64,000 bases of DNA from a virus: IMG/VR virus record IMGVR_UViG_3300023174_000084, positions 1-64,000 of that record. The stretch is one strand, 5' to 3'. Positions 46,570-55,893 of the stretch are shown here, in pieces. Numbering within the stretch: position 1 is the first letter of the stretch; the number at the start of each line of letters is the position of its first letter. The notes beneath the pieces are model-generated. The model was not told the DNA's origin and searched no databases. It saw nothing but the letters and a program-made list of their open reading frames with translations. Both the position numbers and the translations under genes were made by a program.

Positions 46570-47364
46570 TTAAACATGTTTGAGTATACCATTCATTGAG
46601 CTCATATTATTATATCCAAAAAAATCCAAATACTTTGTATCTAATTTTAAAAAAGTATTCAATGCCATTAAATCTCTAATTACATCTTGCTGAGTCCAAG
46701 CATCTTCTATTATTAGATAATCACCTTGTTTTATGTATTGGTTGAAATATTTTACAACCTCAAAAACATTACAATGTGTATCTTCTATTATTAACCATGG
46801 ATGAGGTAAATTTAAATAATCTATACCATGGTTTTCAAATGTTGTTATATTGTTGCAATCACAAAATAAGTAATTGATTCCATTATTAAACAAATTATTG
46901 TTTTGTATATCAAAGGAAAATAAATTAATATTTTTATTGTATATTTTTGATATATCCATTATATATTCAGCACTGGAACCTGATCCTGACCCTATTTCTA
47001 TAACTGTGTTAGGCTTTAACTCCCATAATAACATATTGATTATGTTTAAATCTTCTGCACTTTTTAATATTTCTTTGCCTTTCCAAGTGTTACAGTAACC
47101 AAAACCTTGGCCGAGATGTAGTTGAGTTTCTATTAACTTAGGAAATTTTAGATTTTGTTCATTAATCCTTTTTTCCCAGTCTACAAATCTTTCGTGGCTT
47201 TTTGTAACATACAATTCAAAAAGATTTAATAAATCTTTCTCATCAGTCCATGTAACATTTTCGTTAACATAATAATTTACAATATTATTAAAATGTGTTT
47301 GTGATTTATAATTTGATAATTTTATTTTTTCAATTAATTGTTTTAATAATATATCTTTATTCAT
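46570..47364 (-). CDS. Class I SAM methyltransferase (CmcI-like)
   Basis: A 264-residue protein. VIEIGSGSGSSAEYI (about 117-131) is the SAM loop, FSFDIQNN (about 148-155) the acidic strand-2 end and LIIEDTHCNVFEV (about 192-204) the metal-like DTH segment seen in CmcI-type cephalosporin-hydroxylase relatives. Substrate unknown. It overlaps UvsW by four bases. Confidence 0.7.
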   Translation of the reverse strand: MNKDILLKQLIEKIKLSNYKSQTHFNNIVNYYVNENVTWTDEKDLLNLFELYVTKSHERFVDWEKRINEQNLKFPKLIETQLHLGQGFGYCNTWKGKEILKSAEDLNIINMLLWELKPNTVIEIGSGSGSSAEYIMDISKIYNKNINLFSFDIQNNNLFNNGINYLFCDCNNITTFENHGIDYLNLPHPWLIIEDTHCNVFEVVKYFNQYIKQGDYLIIEDAWTQQDVIRDLMALNTFLKLDTKYLDFFGYNNMSSMNGILKHV

Positions 47365-48845
47365 TTTTTTAAATTGATTTTATAAATCTTAAATGGAAAT
47401 TTTTCTTCCGTGTAAATCTTAACTCGTTCAACAAAATGTTTTAATGTATAATTCATATGTTTTTTATATCGTAAATCATCGGCTATGTCATAGAGTGTGG
47501 CTTTTTCTTTTCCTTCTGCTTGCCGTAATCCTCTGCCGATAGATTGCAGATTGCGAATCCTTGATTTAGAAGGACTTGCAAAGATGATATTGTGTAGATT
47601 GCGAATGTTAATACCAGTGCTAAAAGTACCAAAAGATGCAACAACAATCGCATCATTTTCTATCTCCATTATTCTTCTTATTTCTTCTCTGTCGGCGGTA
47701 TCAGTACCTCCATGAACAAAGAATACTTTTCTATCACCAATGTTCTTGGTATTCTTAATCATATCATATAGGATTTGACCATGTTTGTCAACCATTTGAT
47801 ACAATATTAGTGTATTATTACCTAAGCTAACTGTAAGATTTTTAATGAATTTATTTCTATTTTCGTTTGCAATTAGATATTGTATTTCTTCTTGGTATGT
47901 TTTATCTTTTAATTGTAAACATATTTCGTCATCATGTTTAAGAACTAAACACTTTATTTCAAAATCTGAAACCTGCTGTTTATCAATCAACTCTCTGGTG
48001 GTAATTACCTTTTTAACAGTACCAAAAAGACCTTCTAATACTAATTTATGTGTTTTTGTTCCATCTAAAGTGCCTGTTAGTCCTATCCTATATTTGGCAT
48101 TAACACAAGATGTAAGTATTGTGGTTAAAGACTGTGCTTTGAATAAGTGAGCTTCATCACCTATAACGTAATCAAATTGTTCAAAATATTCTTTTGGCAT
48201 CTTATATAAAGATTGCCATGTAGAAATGATTAATGGTTTGTCAGATTCTTTTTCTTTGCCTTGGTAAATTCTATGCACATTTACCATTTCACTATTGTTA
48301 TAATCACCAAAGTCGGAGTATAATTGTTCAACTAATGAAGTTGTAGGAACAATTACAAGTCCTTTAAGATTTTGATATTGATGTAGCTGTCTAAAGATTA
48401 GATAGATGATAAGAGATTTGCCGGATGCCGTTGGTGAAACCAATAACGCTCGGCGTTTTTGCATGGCATGAATATAAGCATCTAATTGATGTTCTCGTAT
48501 TTCAATGGATTCACCACGAGAATGAATGTTTAGTGAGCCAATAAATTTCTTGGCATGGTATACCGAATATTCATCTTCAATATCTAATCCGTCTTGGTAT
48601 TCATGCGTGTAACCCCTCTCTTTACAAAATTCTTCTGCATAGTAAAGAAGTCCACGATAGATGGTATTGTTTCGTAAATCAAAAAGCCTTATCTTGCCGT
48701 CCCAGATTCTATTGCGGTATGCAGGAACAAATTGGTAACCAGGAACAAAAAAAGTGAAATACTCCGATAACTCTTTTGCGATATGTTTTTCACAAGTTAT
48801 CTTAACATAGACTTCATCTTTTTTAGAAATTATAATGTCGACCAA
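47361..48845 (-). CDS. uvsW: UvsW RNA/DNA helicase (SF2)
   Basis: A 494-residue superfamily 2 helicase. Motif I is SPTASGKS (about 141-148), motif II is GDEAH (about 229-233), motif III is IGLTGT and motif VI is QSIGRGLRQ. It unwinds branched and R-loop DNA and switches replication to the recombination mode in T4. It is in the usual T4-like position upstream of the late sigma factor region. Length matches T4 UvsW (503). Confidence 0.94.
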   Translation of the reverse strand: MVDIIISKKDEVYVKITCEKHIAKELSEYFTFFVPGYQFVPAYRNRIWDGKIRLFDLRNNTIYRGLLYYAEEFCKERGYTHEYQDGLDIEDEYSVYHAKKFIGSLNIHSRGESIEIREHQLDAYIHAMQKRRALLVSPTASGKSLIIYLIFRQLHQYQNLKGLVIVPTTSLVEQLYSDFGDYNNSEMVNVHRIYQGKEKESDKPLIISTWQSLYKMPKEYFEQFDYVIGDEAHLFKAQSLTTILTSCVNAKYRIGLTGTLDGTKTHKLVLEGLFGTVKKVITTRELIDKQQVSDFEIKCLVLKHDDEICLQLKDKTYQEEIQYLIANENRNKFIKNLTVSLGNNTLILYQMVDKHGQILYDMIKNTKNIGDRKVFFVHGGTDTADREEIRRIMEIENDAIVVASFGTFSTGINIRNLHNIIFASPSKSRIRNLQSIGRGLRQAEGKEKATLYDIADDLRYKKHMNYTLKHFVERVKIYTEEKFPFKIYKINLKK

Positions 48846-48852
48846 TTTAATC

Positions 48853-49380
48853 CTATTGACAAATTAAATTAAAAGATACTATAGTCTTTGTTTTATTAGA
48901 CAAATTCTTTTTTGATTGGTGGTATATTAATGATGGAAAACAAATTATATCTCCTTCCGAAACATCAAAATCATATTCTTTATCAATAATTTTAAAAGTT
49001 GTTTTTAATGATTTTTCTGGAAGTTCAACATAATAAACACAACTATAATAACTGTCAGTATGATTGTGCCACACATGATAATCACCATTTTTATATTGTT
49101 GAAACCAATAGTTTGATAAAAACAAATTGCAATCCAATTTTAAATTTTCTTTTAGAGAAGATGCTGTTTGCACTATTAAATTATTAACATAGTTATAATA
49201 TGGCCGAAAAAAATCTTTATTCAGGTGCCAATCCGTATTAGAAATAGATTGGTTGTTGTGTGGTTCTATTAAACTATGCATACCCATTTCTTCTATTGAT
49301 TTCAATATTTGCAGTTTTAATTCATTATGATTTTCAATATTGTAAATTACAATTGGCATTTGCAAAAAATCAATTTTCAT
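48853..49380 (-). CDS. 2OG-Fe(II) oxygenase-like protein
   Basis: I choose the ATG at 49380 (MKIDFLQMPIVIYN); the longer frame begins with a TTG. The 175-residue product has WHNHTDSYYSCVYYVELPE (about 79-97) as the first iron region and GDIICFPSLIYHQS (about 139-152) as the second, which fits the 2OG-Fe(II) oxygenase family 5 layout. Substrate unknown. It is the third such enzyme in the window. Confidence 0.7.
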   Translation of the reverse strand: MKIDFLQMPIVIYNIENHNELKLQILKSIEEMGMHSLIEPHNNQSISNTDWHLNKDFFRPYYNYVNNLIVQTASSLKENLKLDCNLFLSNYWFQQYKNGDYHVWHNHTDSYYSCVYYVELPEKSLKTTFKIIDKEYDFDVSEGDIICFPSLIYHQSKKNLSNKTKTIVSFNLICQ

Positions 49381-49382
49381 TA

Positions 49383-50021
49383 TCAATCTTTCTCATTAAA
49401 TTGGTAGAACCACGAATCAGGAGTGCCAACACTCCATTTAGATACATTTTCTACCGAATAAACCTCTGTAGGTATTTTAAAGTCAGGCGTTTTGACAGTC
49501 GGTGGTACCAAAGATACGTCATACCATAGACAACGATTATTTGGCTGACACGCAAACTGTCCATTATCTAGTTGAATAAAATTATATGATTTGTGTTCTT
49601 GCACACCTTCTGAAAAACTGGTGTCAATACGATTAAAATCTGGTGCAGCAAAATCAATTGTAAAAAGGTATTTACCAAAATGAAACACTCGGTCTTTGCC
49701 AAAGTATTTTACTTTTAAACCACGCAGATTAGATTTCTCGATTACTGCCATATCATATGAAAGACAATCCCATATTTGTAGGTTGTCTAAAGGTAAATAA
49801 TCATCAACAGGCTTCCACACATATGCAGAGATTGGTAACTTATCAAACAACGCACCATAATCCGTCAACATACATTCAATACGAAATGCTTGGCCTTTGA
49901 TTGCTTTGGCAGTCATCCATACACAAGGTTCTAATTCACCATGACCTTTTTCATGGTTATAGAGAAACTCTTTACGCACAAAACATTTAACGGGTGGTAT
50001 ATTTGCAACGAGAAAAGACAT
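49383..50021 (-). CDS. Conserved T4-like phage protein of unknown function
   Basis: The start at 50021 (MSFLVANIPPVKCFVRKEFL) has a strong GGAGG site and overlaps the UvsY stop as TAATG. The 212-residue product matches a family that I recognise from T4-like cyanophages next to UvsY. It is rich in tryptophan and cysteine with a beta-type pattern (VFHFGKYLFTIDFAAPD). Its role is unknown. Confidence 0.75.
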   Translation of the reverse strand: MSFLVANIPPVKCFVRKEFLYNHEKGHGELEPCVWMTAKAIKGQAFRIECMLTDYGALFDKLPISAYVWKPVDDYLPLDNLQIWDCLSYDMAVIEKSNLRGLKVKYFGKDRVFHFGKYLFTIDFAAPDFNRIDTSFSEGVQEHKSYNFIQLDNGQFACQPNNRCLWYDVSLVPPTVKTPDFKIPTEVYSVENVSKWSVGTPDSWFYQFNEKD

Positions 50022-50455
50022 TATTGACCTCCAATAAATTTTTCCCAAGAAATAAAATCTCGGAGTTGCCACGTTCTTTGTTTCAATTCATTCATAACAG
50101 ATTCCAAAACTGAAACACATTCTTCATGGTATACTTTTTTCTCTAACATTTTAATCAAATCATCATCACCTTCCAAATAGGCACCGATGTCTGATTTCAA
50201 TACAAACTGAAATGGTTGCCAACCACGATTTTCTAATTCATCTTGGTCCAATCTACCATTATAATAATCAATCTTTATTTTCCGCAAACGCAAGTAATCA
50301 AAGTGTGCTTTCTTGGCTGCAATTTTGTGTTTTGTGAGAATGGAGAGGTATTTGTTGTGTAGAATAGGAATACGAAGCAGTTCTTTACCAGGTTCTGTCT
50401 GGTCCATTTCTGCATCTTTTTCCCAATACTTCAATACTTGTTCTAGATTTTCCAT
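50021..50455 (-). CDS. uvsY: Recombination mediator UvsY
   Basis: A 144-residue helical protein. LKYWEKDAEMDQTEPGKELL at the start, IPILHNKYL and the C-terminal NELKQRTWQLRDFISWEKFI follow the UvsY pattern in T4-like phages. UvsY loads UvsX on gp32-covered ssDNA. Length agrees with T4 UvsY (137). The 74-base gap before it contains no clear promoter. Confidence 0.85.
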   Translation of the reverse strand: MENLEQVLKYWEKDAEMDQTEPGKELLRIPILHNKYLSILTKHKIAAKKAHFDYLRLRKIKIDYYNGRLDQDELENRGWQPFQFVLKSDIGAYLEGDDDLIKMLEKKVYHEECVSVLESVMNELKQRTWQLRDFISWEKFIGGQ

Positions 50456-50528
50456 AATATTTTCAATAGTTTAACACCAGTTTTACATACTAACACAAAC
50501 TATGTTAAATGGCAATACTTTGTGTTAA

Positions 50529-51065
50529 TTAAACTGGTACAAATTTAAACTGGTCAAAAACGAAAGTGGCATCGGCTGTAATCATATCATCTGCCGATTG
50601 TTTTGTATCAAAAAAGATATCTGATAGAGATACTGGAAACATGTTAGTAAACTCTACACGAATAATTGGATTATTTAAAGCACTTAATATAGTTAATGTG
50701 GCATCAGAATATTGTTGTTTATCACTAGCCATATTATTATATTGATTCTGTAATGCCGTTTTTAGATTTCGTTCATCGGTACCGTCTGGAGATGCAAAAG
50801 ACCGAAACCAATCATGTAATTGAATCCATGATGTCATATCTTCATTCACCAAAAAATTCATATTAAAATTATTATATAATATTTGATTACCAGGCGAATA
50901 TACCATTACGCTTGGAAAACTGATTGGGGCCTGTCCTACGCTGACTCCTGGTATGTTTACAGACTGACAGAACCATGTCGTATCCGGTATCCTACTGAAA
51001 GTCATTAGAAACTTTGTAGGTTGTAGATAGTTGGTGTTTTGAGGAGTTCTAGTTAATACATTCAT
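50529..51065 (-). CDS. Second tail-tube-like protein (gp19/gp54 family)
   Basis: A 178-residue protein. FLMTFSRIPDTTWFCQSVNIPGVSVGQ at the start (about 19-45) and NFLVNEDMTSWIQLHDWF (about 69-86) are the tube-fold signature. It lies after the capsid gene instead of with gp19. It may be the tube initiator gp54 or a baseplate tube protein. The two copies in the window are distinct in sequence. Confidence 0.65.
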   Translation of the reverse strand: MNVLTRTPQNTNYLQPTKFLMTFSRIPDTTWFCQSVNIPGVSVGQAPISFPSVMVYSPGNQILYNNFNMNFLVNEDMTSWIQLHDWFRSFASPDGTDERNLKTALQNQYNNMASDKQQYSDATLTILSALNNPIIRVEFTNMFPVSLSDIFFDTKQSADDMITADATFVFDQFKFVPV

Positions 51066-51082
51066 ACAGATATTTAGGCCAT

Positions 51083-51110
51083 AAAAAAAGAGACCTCCGA
51101 AGAGGTCTCT
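51083..51110 (-). terminator. Strong terminator after the major capsid gene
   Basis: The minus strand has a nine-base perfect stem (AGAGACCTC/GAGGTCTCT) with a TTCG tetraloop and a run of T. It ends the head operon after gp23. A tetraloop of this type is very stable. Confidence 0.92.
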
Positions 51111-51140
51111 TGAAATGTCCTTCTTGACGAGGACTTTTTA

Positions 51141-52478
51141 TTACATCAAGTTCTTGACGCCAAAAATACGATAGTATTTGTTGGTACGAGCATTCAAACC
51201 ACCCAAGCCAGCGCCGAGACCTTCTGCGAATGGGTTGGATACCATTCCATAACGTGTCTTGAAGCCAATCTTTGGTTGGAATGTGAACTGGTCTACAGCA
51301 CGAACCATCTGTAATGGAACGTATGGGCAATAGAACAGACCAGCATCGTATGGGCTAGAACCTTTGTAACCGATTGTTACGAGTTCTTGGTTGCTTGTGT
51401 AACCACCGAAGTATGGGTCAATGTAGACCTTGATACGACCATGGAGTAAGCCAGCAAATGTGTTGCCTGTGTCATCTACTTGCAAGTCAGCTTGGAGAGC
51501 AGGAGTATATTGCAATACACCAGCCATTGCCATAGCGGAAGCAACGTCAGAAGAAACGATCAACACATTACCTTTACCACGGCGGGTTTGCTTAGCGATA
51601 ACGTTAGCATCACGCTCGATTTGGAAAATCAAGCCTTTGAAACGCTCAACAGACCAACGACCGTTGGAGTCTGTGTCGAGGTCAAAGAAACCAGCAGTTG
51701 TTGTACCATACTGAGCACCTGGAACGGCAACAGTATAGATGGTACGGATAACTTCACGGTTGATTTCAGCGAGAACTTCTGTAGACAGAATGTTAGACAA
51801 TTCTGTTTCAGCATCAAGACCATGAATTGCTTTCAAGTCTTGTGCAAGTTCTAAAGAATACTCAGCTTTCAAAGCACGGCTTTGAGCAGTTACAGTTACC
51901 TTCTCGATAGAGAAAGCCATCTGAGCAAATGCTGTATTGCCATCGGAACCGAGGAATTCAGCAGTAGCTGTTGGCATTGCAATACCAGTTGTATAGCTGT
52001 TAGCAGCCAAAGATGCAGAAACAACAGGGTTTGTACCTGTGTCAGTTGCAGTTGTACCACGGAAACCGTATGGGTTGTTAGCAGAACCAACACCGGAGAA
52101 CATTGTGTTCGCCTCGTTGAAGAATGCCTCGTCACCACCTTGGTTAACATACTTGGCACGCATTGCAAAAATCAAACCGGTAGGACCAGTCATTGGCTGA
52201 ACGCCAGCAACGTCATAAGCGATAAGATTTGGCAATGCACGGCGTACCAACGAAATCAAGATTGGGTCAAAGTTTTGAACACCACCAGTGATGTTTGTTG
52301 GGCCAGCAGACTGCTCGTTAAGAGCTTGCATTTGAGCAGCATCTTGACGCATTGCTTGTTGTTGGTTTTCCAAAACAAGAGCTGTAACAGCTTTCTTGTA
52401 TGGGTCTTTAATGGCGTCTAATTCTGGATGCTCCAGAACAGGTTGCCATTTCTTTTGTAGTTCTTCTGTCAAATACAT
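51141..52478 (-). CDS. gp23: Major capsid protein gp23
   Basis: A 445-residue HK97-fold capsid protein of T4 type. Conserved blocks are FDPILISLVRRALPNLIAYD (about 70-89), QPMTGPTGLIFAMRAKY and the C-terminal GYKGSSPYDAGLFYCPYVPL (about 368-387). The first 55 residues are charged and helical, with a gp21 site candidate at LNE55, where cleavage would expose QSAGPTN. The shell needs chaperones in T4, and a GroES-like protein is encoded here. A good ribosome site AAGGAAC precedes it. Confidence 0.96.
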   Translation of the reverse strand: MYLTEELQKKWQPVLEHPELDAIKDPYKKAVTALVLENQQQAMRQDAAQMQALNEQSAGPTNITGGVQNFDPILISLVRRALPNLIAYDVAGVQPMTGPTGLIFAMRAKYVNQGGDEAFFNEANTMFSGVGSANNPYGFRGTTATDTGTNPVVSASLAANSYTTGIAMPTATAEFLGSDGNTAFAQMAFSIEKVTVTAQSRALKAEYSLELAQDLKAIHGLDAETELSNILSTEVLAEINREVIRTIYTVAVPGAQYGTTTAGFFDLDTDSNGRWSVERFKGLIFQIERDANVIAKQTRRGKGNVLIVSSDVASAMAMAGVLQYTPALQADLQVDDTGNTFAGLLHGRIKVYIDPYFGGYTSNQELVTIGYKGSSPYDAGLFYCPYVPLQMVRAVDQFTFQPKIGFKTRYGMVSNPFAEGLGAGLGGLNARTNKYYRIFGVKNLM

Positions 52479-52512
52479 TTTATTGTTCCTTTTGTTATGT
52501 ATTAGTGGTTAA

Positions 52513-53703
52513 TTACTTAACCAATGTTTGTGAAATGGTTTTTGCGTAGATACTGATAGAAGGATCTTCGGAAACGATTTTATCTTTCTTCTCTTCCTCA
52601 ACCAATACTTCGTCTAAAGCAGATGAATCAGCAACTTTAACATCAGCCTTGAAATATGATTCTTTCAATGTTGATAGTTTGGTAGCAAATTCTTCATCAG
52701 TAGTAAACTCCACACCTTCTGCGAGTGATTTCAGTTTTTCTACTTGAGTCTGCGTAAGGCCTTCACAAGCTGCGTAAATAGCCTCAAACTTTTTGTGCTC
52801 ATTGAGTTCTTTTTTCATCTCAATAGCAGATTGAATTTGTTGATTGTAAGCTTCTTCGAGTTCTTCTACTTTAGCGGTGAGTTCTTCAACAACATCCACT
52901 TTCTCAGCAGGAATATCGATGTAATGCTCTTCAAACAAATCTTTCAAACCGGTAATAAAATCTTCAACGATTTCGGCACGGAGACCTTTTTCGATAGCGA
53001 TTTCATTGTCTTTGACCCATTCTTCAACCATGTAGTTGAGATAGTCATCAACCTTAGCTGCCAAATCTTCTTTGATTTCTTCAACAGCAGCTTCAAATTG
53101 TTCTGTTAATTCAGCTTCAGCTTCAGCAATAACTTCTTCGGCACGAGCAAGAACGGCAGCTTCAAAAATAGTAGAAGCTTTTTGAACAAATTCCTCAGAG
53201 AGATTTTCGCCTGTAAACAGAGCGTCCATATCTTCTTTCATTTTTTCTTTCATCTTCATTTTTTTCATCATTGCTTTGTCTTGAGCTTCATCTTCATGAC
53301 CTTCTTCTTTTTCAGCTTCAGCAATAACTTCTTCTTCAGCTTCTGTTTCTTCGTAAGTCTGAACACCAACTGAACCTTTGTTTAAAGGCATTTGGTTTTT
53401 ACCAGTCTTACCTTCTGGTTGTTCAACAGAACCTTGCTCAGCAGGTTGACCTTTGAGTTTCTTTGCTGGCTCAGAACCAACAGGTGGTTTTGCACCTGGA
53501 GGAGTTGCTGTTGGTACGCCTTTAGTAGCGTCTGGACCAGCATCGGTTGTTTTAGTAACTTCTGTGCCAATGTCGCCCACTTCTTGTGTACCGTAAGCTA
53601 CATCGCCAGATAATTTGGCTGGTTTATCTTGGCCACTTTGTTTACCAGAAACATTACCCGAAAGAATGTCTTTAGCGGCTTCGGACAGATTAAATTTTCC
53701 CAT
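52513..53703 (-). CDS. gp22: Prohead core scaffold protein gp22-like
   Basis: A 396-residue, very acidic, helical protein in the position of gp22. It has a glycine/proline-rich N-terminal region (about 20-110) and long coiled coils afterwards (ELTEQFEAAVEEIKEDLAAK). The C-terminus is SISIYAKTISQTLVK. It should form the scaffold core and be cleaved by gp21; several L-x-E-type sites are present. Longer than T4 gp22 (269) because of the N-terminal extension. A TATAAATA late box is 29 bases upstream. Confidence 0.85.
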   Translation of the reverse strand: MGKFNLSEAAKDILSGNVSGKQSGQDKPAKLSGDVAYGTQEVGDIGTEVTKTTDAGPDATKGVPTATPPGAKPPVGSEPAKKLKGQPAEQGSVEQPEGKTGKNQMPLNKGSVGVQTYEETEAEEEVIAEAEKEEGHEDEAQDKAMMKKMKMKEKMKEDMDALFTGENLSEEFVQKASTIFEAAVLARAEEVIAEAEAELTEQFEAAVEEIKEDLAAKVDDYLNYMVEEWVKDNEIAIEKGLRAEIVEDFITGLKDLFEEHYIDIPAEKVDVVEELTAKVEELEEAYNQQIQSAIEMKKELNEHKKFEAIYAACEGLTQTQVEKLKSLAEGVEFTTDEEFATKLSTLKESYFKADVKVADSSALDEVLVEEEKKDKIVSEDPSISIYAKTISQTLVK

Positions 53704-53731
53704 TTTAAAAATCTCCTTGATTTATATTGGA

Positions 53732-53739
53732 TATTTATA
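53732..53739 (-). promoter_or_regulatory. T4-type late promoter box (TATAAATA)
   Basis: A perfect minus-strand TATAAATA 29 bases before the scaffold start. It would drive scaffold and capsid genes late in infection. Confidence 0.75.
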
Positions 53740-53740
53740 T

Positions 53741-54385
53741 TTAAAGTTTTTTTACGAGTGATTCCCAAATGCGTAGACTTACTTCTTCAATTTCTCTTTG
53801 AGAAGCCTTTTTAATTGCTTGTTTGGCTTCAGAGTATTGCTGTTCAGTCCATACACCATTGACCATCACCCATTCTTTGCCTTCCATAATACCTTGAACG
53901 AAAGCATTTGGAGCAGAAGGGTCTGCTACAATATCCGCCGCTGTGGCTAGATGAAAATCATCTTGAACTACATTGACACCATTGACAGATTTGAGAGAAC
54001 CCATACCACGAGATGATACTCCAATCTGAGCACCACCTTCGATAAGGCTCTTAACAATCTGACCCATAGGTGTGTCAAGAATCTTTGCTTTGCCTATCCA
54101 ATCATTTCCCTCTTGACGAAGGCTCACAACCATGTGGGAAACTCTGTCAAGATTGATTGATGGGGTGTCTGGATGACCCAGCTCACCAAAGGCACGATTT
54201 TTATTGATATATTGTTCTGTGTATCTTTCTACTTCTTTGGCCATGGTCTCTTTGAGATATTTACGGCCATTACGGTTTACCACTTCTGCTTGGAGAAATG
54301 GACCCTCAATGTAAAGATTACGCTTGCCGTCTTTATCTTCAGCAAGATATTGTAGTGTTTCGGTGACTTCTGTTATTAACTTCAT
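53741..54385 (-). CDS. gp21: Prohead protease gp21
   Basis: A 214-residue serine protease (herpes-type fold, family S78-like). The catalytic histidine is H71 in GELGHPDTP and the serine is in IGVSSRGMGS (S124 or S125). It matures the head by cleaving scaffold, capsid and internal proteins at (L/I)-x-E sites. This enzyme is the expected processor of the CTS-like leaders described in findings. Length matches T4 gp21 (212). Confidence 0.94.
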   Translation of the reverse strand: MKLITEVTETLQYLAEDKDGKRNLYIEGPFLQAEVVNRNGRKYLKETMAKEVERYTEQYINKNRAFGELGHPDTPSINLDRVSHMVVSLRQEGNDWIGKAKILDTPMGQIVKSLIEGGAQIGVSSRGMGSLKSVNGVNVVQDDFHLATAADIVADPSAPNAFVQGIMEGKEWVMVNGVWTEQQYSEAKQAIKKASQREIEEVSLRIWESLVKKL

Positions 54386-54804
54386 TATAGTCCCATTGCC
54401 TTTCTTTTTCTTAATGTCATCTGGCGTTTTCTTAACGCTTGACGCAATTTAGACCGTCTTTTAAATTTAGACCGTCTTGCAGCTAACTTTCGTTTTCTGC
54501 GTTCTACGGGTGACATTCTTGTTAACTTGCCACCACGAATTGTGAAACCTGGTACTGCTGACTTCTTAACTCTCCGTTGTAGTTTACCACCACGGAAACG
54601 CACACGAATAAGTTTTGTTCGACCCATTCGTTGCACATTGGCTTCGTTTACTTCTTCAAACTCAACATTATCATACATCTCTGTTGCCAACCGAATTTTA
54701 ACTTGGTTAACTTTTTCATTAACCAAGTCTTGTATTCGTTGAACTAAAACTTCTTTTGCTTCAACTATTTTATTTTGTAATAGTTTGGAAACAAATTCTT
54801 GCAT
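54385..54804 (-). CDS. Basic head protein in the prohead-core position (gp68-like place)
   Basis: A 139-residue protein with an acidic/helical N-terminus and an extremely basic C-terminal half (RRKRKLAARRSKFKRRSKLR, about 102-121). RFRGGKLQRRVKKSAVPGFT (about 69-88) is familiar from T4-like cyanophage structural proteins. It occupies the place of gp67/gp68, between portal and protease. Binding to packaged DNA is plausible. One-base overlaps on both sides. Confidence 0.75.
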   Translation of the reverse strand: MQEFVSKLLQNKIVEAKEVLVQRIQDLVNEKVNQVKIRLATEMYDNVEFEEVNEANVQRMGRTKLIRVRFRGGKLQRRVKKSAVPGFTIRGGKLTRMSPVERRKRKLAARRSKFKRRSKLRQALRKRQMTLRKRKAMGL

Positions 54805-55340
54805 TATGTCCTCGATGTTGGAGTTACACCATAAGGAGGATAGTTAAATGCAGCTGGATCAGTAAACTGACCAGAACTATAAAAACGATTGTCTTTGTGT
54901 AATTCAATAATTAATGTGTAAGCGGCATTACCTGTTGTACCAACGGTTGTAATTGTTACATTGCCTGTAGGACCAACAGCATTATTTGTAATTGCAGGCA
55001 TTTGATATTGTGGGTTTGTATCACCAGCACCAACACCTAATGCATAAATTGTGGCATCAGCAGTTGTGCCTTGCCATTTTAATTGTAAATGACCAACTTC
55101 AGCATCAACATTATAAATGACACGAGAAATTGTAAATGCAGAATTAGCAAAACCAGGAGCGGTTGTATTACCTGTCTGATATGGTAAGTTATTAGCATTT
55201 AAAGCACCAGACAAAGCTCGTGGATCAATAACAACTGTCAACGCTTCATTTCCGCCAGCGGCATCAAAAATACCTACTCGTTTAATTACGGTACGCTTTG
55301 TTGTATCAACTAAAATTTGTGTGCTATTTGATGTTGCCAT
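54804..55340 (-). CDS. Virion structural protein, paralogue A
   Basis: A 178-residue protein with beta-type sequence (VTITTVGTTGNAAYTLIIELHK) and a C-terminal tail QFTDPAAFNYPPYG. The tail is nearly identical to that of the next gene, showing a duplication. It lies between portal and protease genes, as do structural genes in T4-like cyanophages. It may be a head decoration or neck protein. One-base overlap with the basic head gene. Confidence 0.75.
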   Translation of the reverse strand: MATSNSTQILVDTTKRTVIKRVGIFDAAGGNEALTVVIDPRALSGALNANNLPYQTGNTTAPGFANSAFTISRVIYNVDAEVGHLQLKWQGTTADATIYALGVGAGDTNPQYQMPAITNNAVGPTGNVTITTVGTTGNAAYTLIIELHKDNRFYSSGQFTDPAAFNYPPYGVTPTSRT

Positions 55341-55353
55341 TTTTTTATCCTAA

Positions 55354-55893
55354 TTATTTTGTACCAGTTAATCCGTATGGTGGATAGTTAAATGCAGCTG
55401 GATCATTAAACTGTCCACGCTGATAATATTCATTTAACTTTCTCAATTCCATAATAATTGTATAACTTGATGTGTTGCAATTTGGTGCTAAACGACTTCT
55501 AATACCAATATCGCCATTTGTATTAGCGATAGCAGTATTAGGATTCGGTATTGTTACCCAATTTCCGTTACCATCGTATTCTCCATTACCATTCATCAAT
55601 AGAATAGTTTGTGGATCATCAGAATACCAATACAGCTCAACATCACCTTCATATGGCCATGTGTCGTACCAAACTCGGTTGACAGTTAAACCATAATATG
55701 GCTTGGCTGTATTACTTAAACTTAAATGTGTCTTTAAAGGCACATTGTTTGCATCTAACGCACCGTATAGTGTATTTGCTTGTATACGATGTGCATTATC
55801 TTCATTTGTAGAACCGTCAAACGAACCTGTTATTTTAATAACGGCGTGTTCTGTGGTATCTTTAACAACCTGATATGTAAACTTATTCGGCAT
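55354..55893 (-). CDS. Virion structural protein, paralogue B
   Basis: A 179-residue protein with the same frame: DTTEHAVIKITGSFDGS near the start, ALDANNVPL in the middle and QFNDPAAFNYPPYG at the end. Against paralogue A only scattered positions and the tail are conserved, so the duplication is old. Rich in beta strands. Function unknown. Confidence 0.75.
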   Translation of the reverse strand: MPNKFTYQVVKDTTEHAVIKITGSFDGSTNEDNAHRIQANTLYGALDANNVPLKTHLSLSNTAKPYYGLTVNRVWYDTWPYEGDVELYWYSDDPQTILLMNGNGEYDGNGNWVTIPNPNTAIANTNGDIGIRSRLAPNCNTSSYTIIMELRKLNEYYQRGQFNDPAAFNYPPYGLTGTK

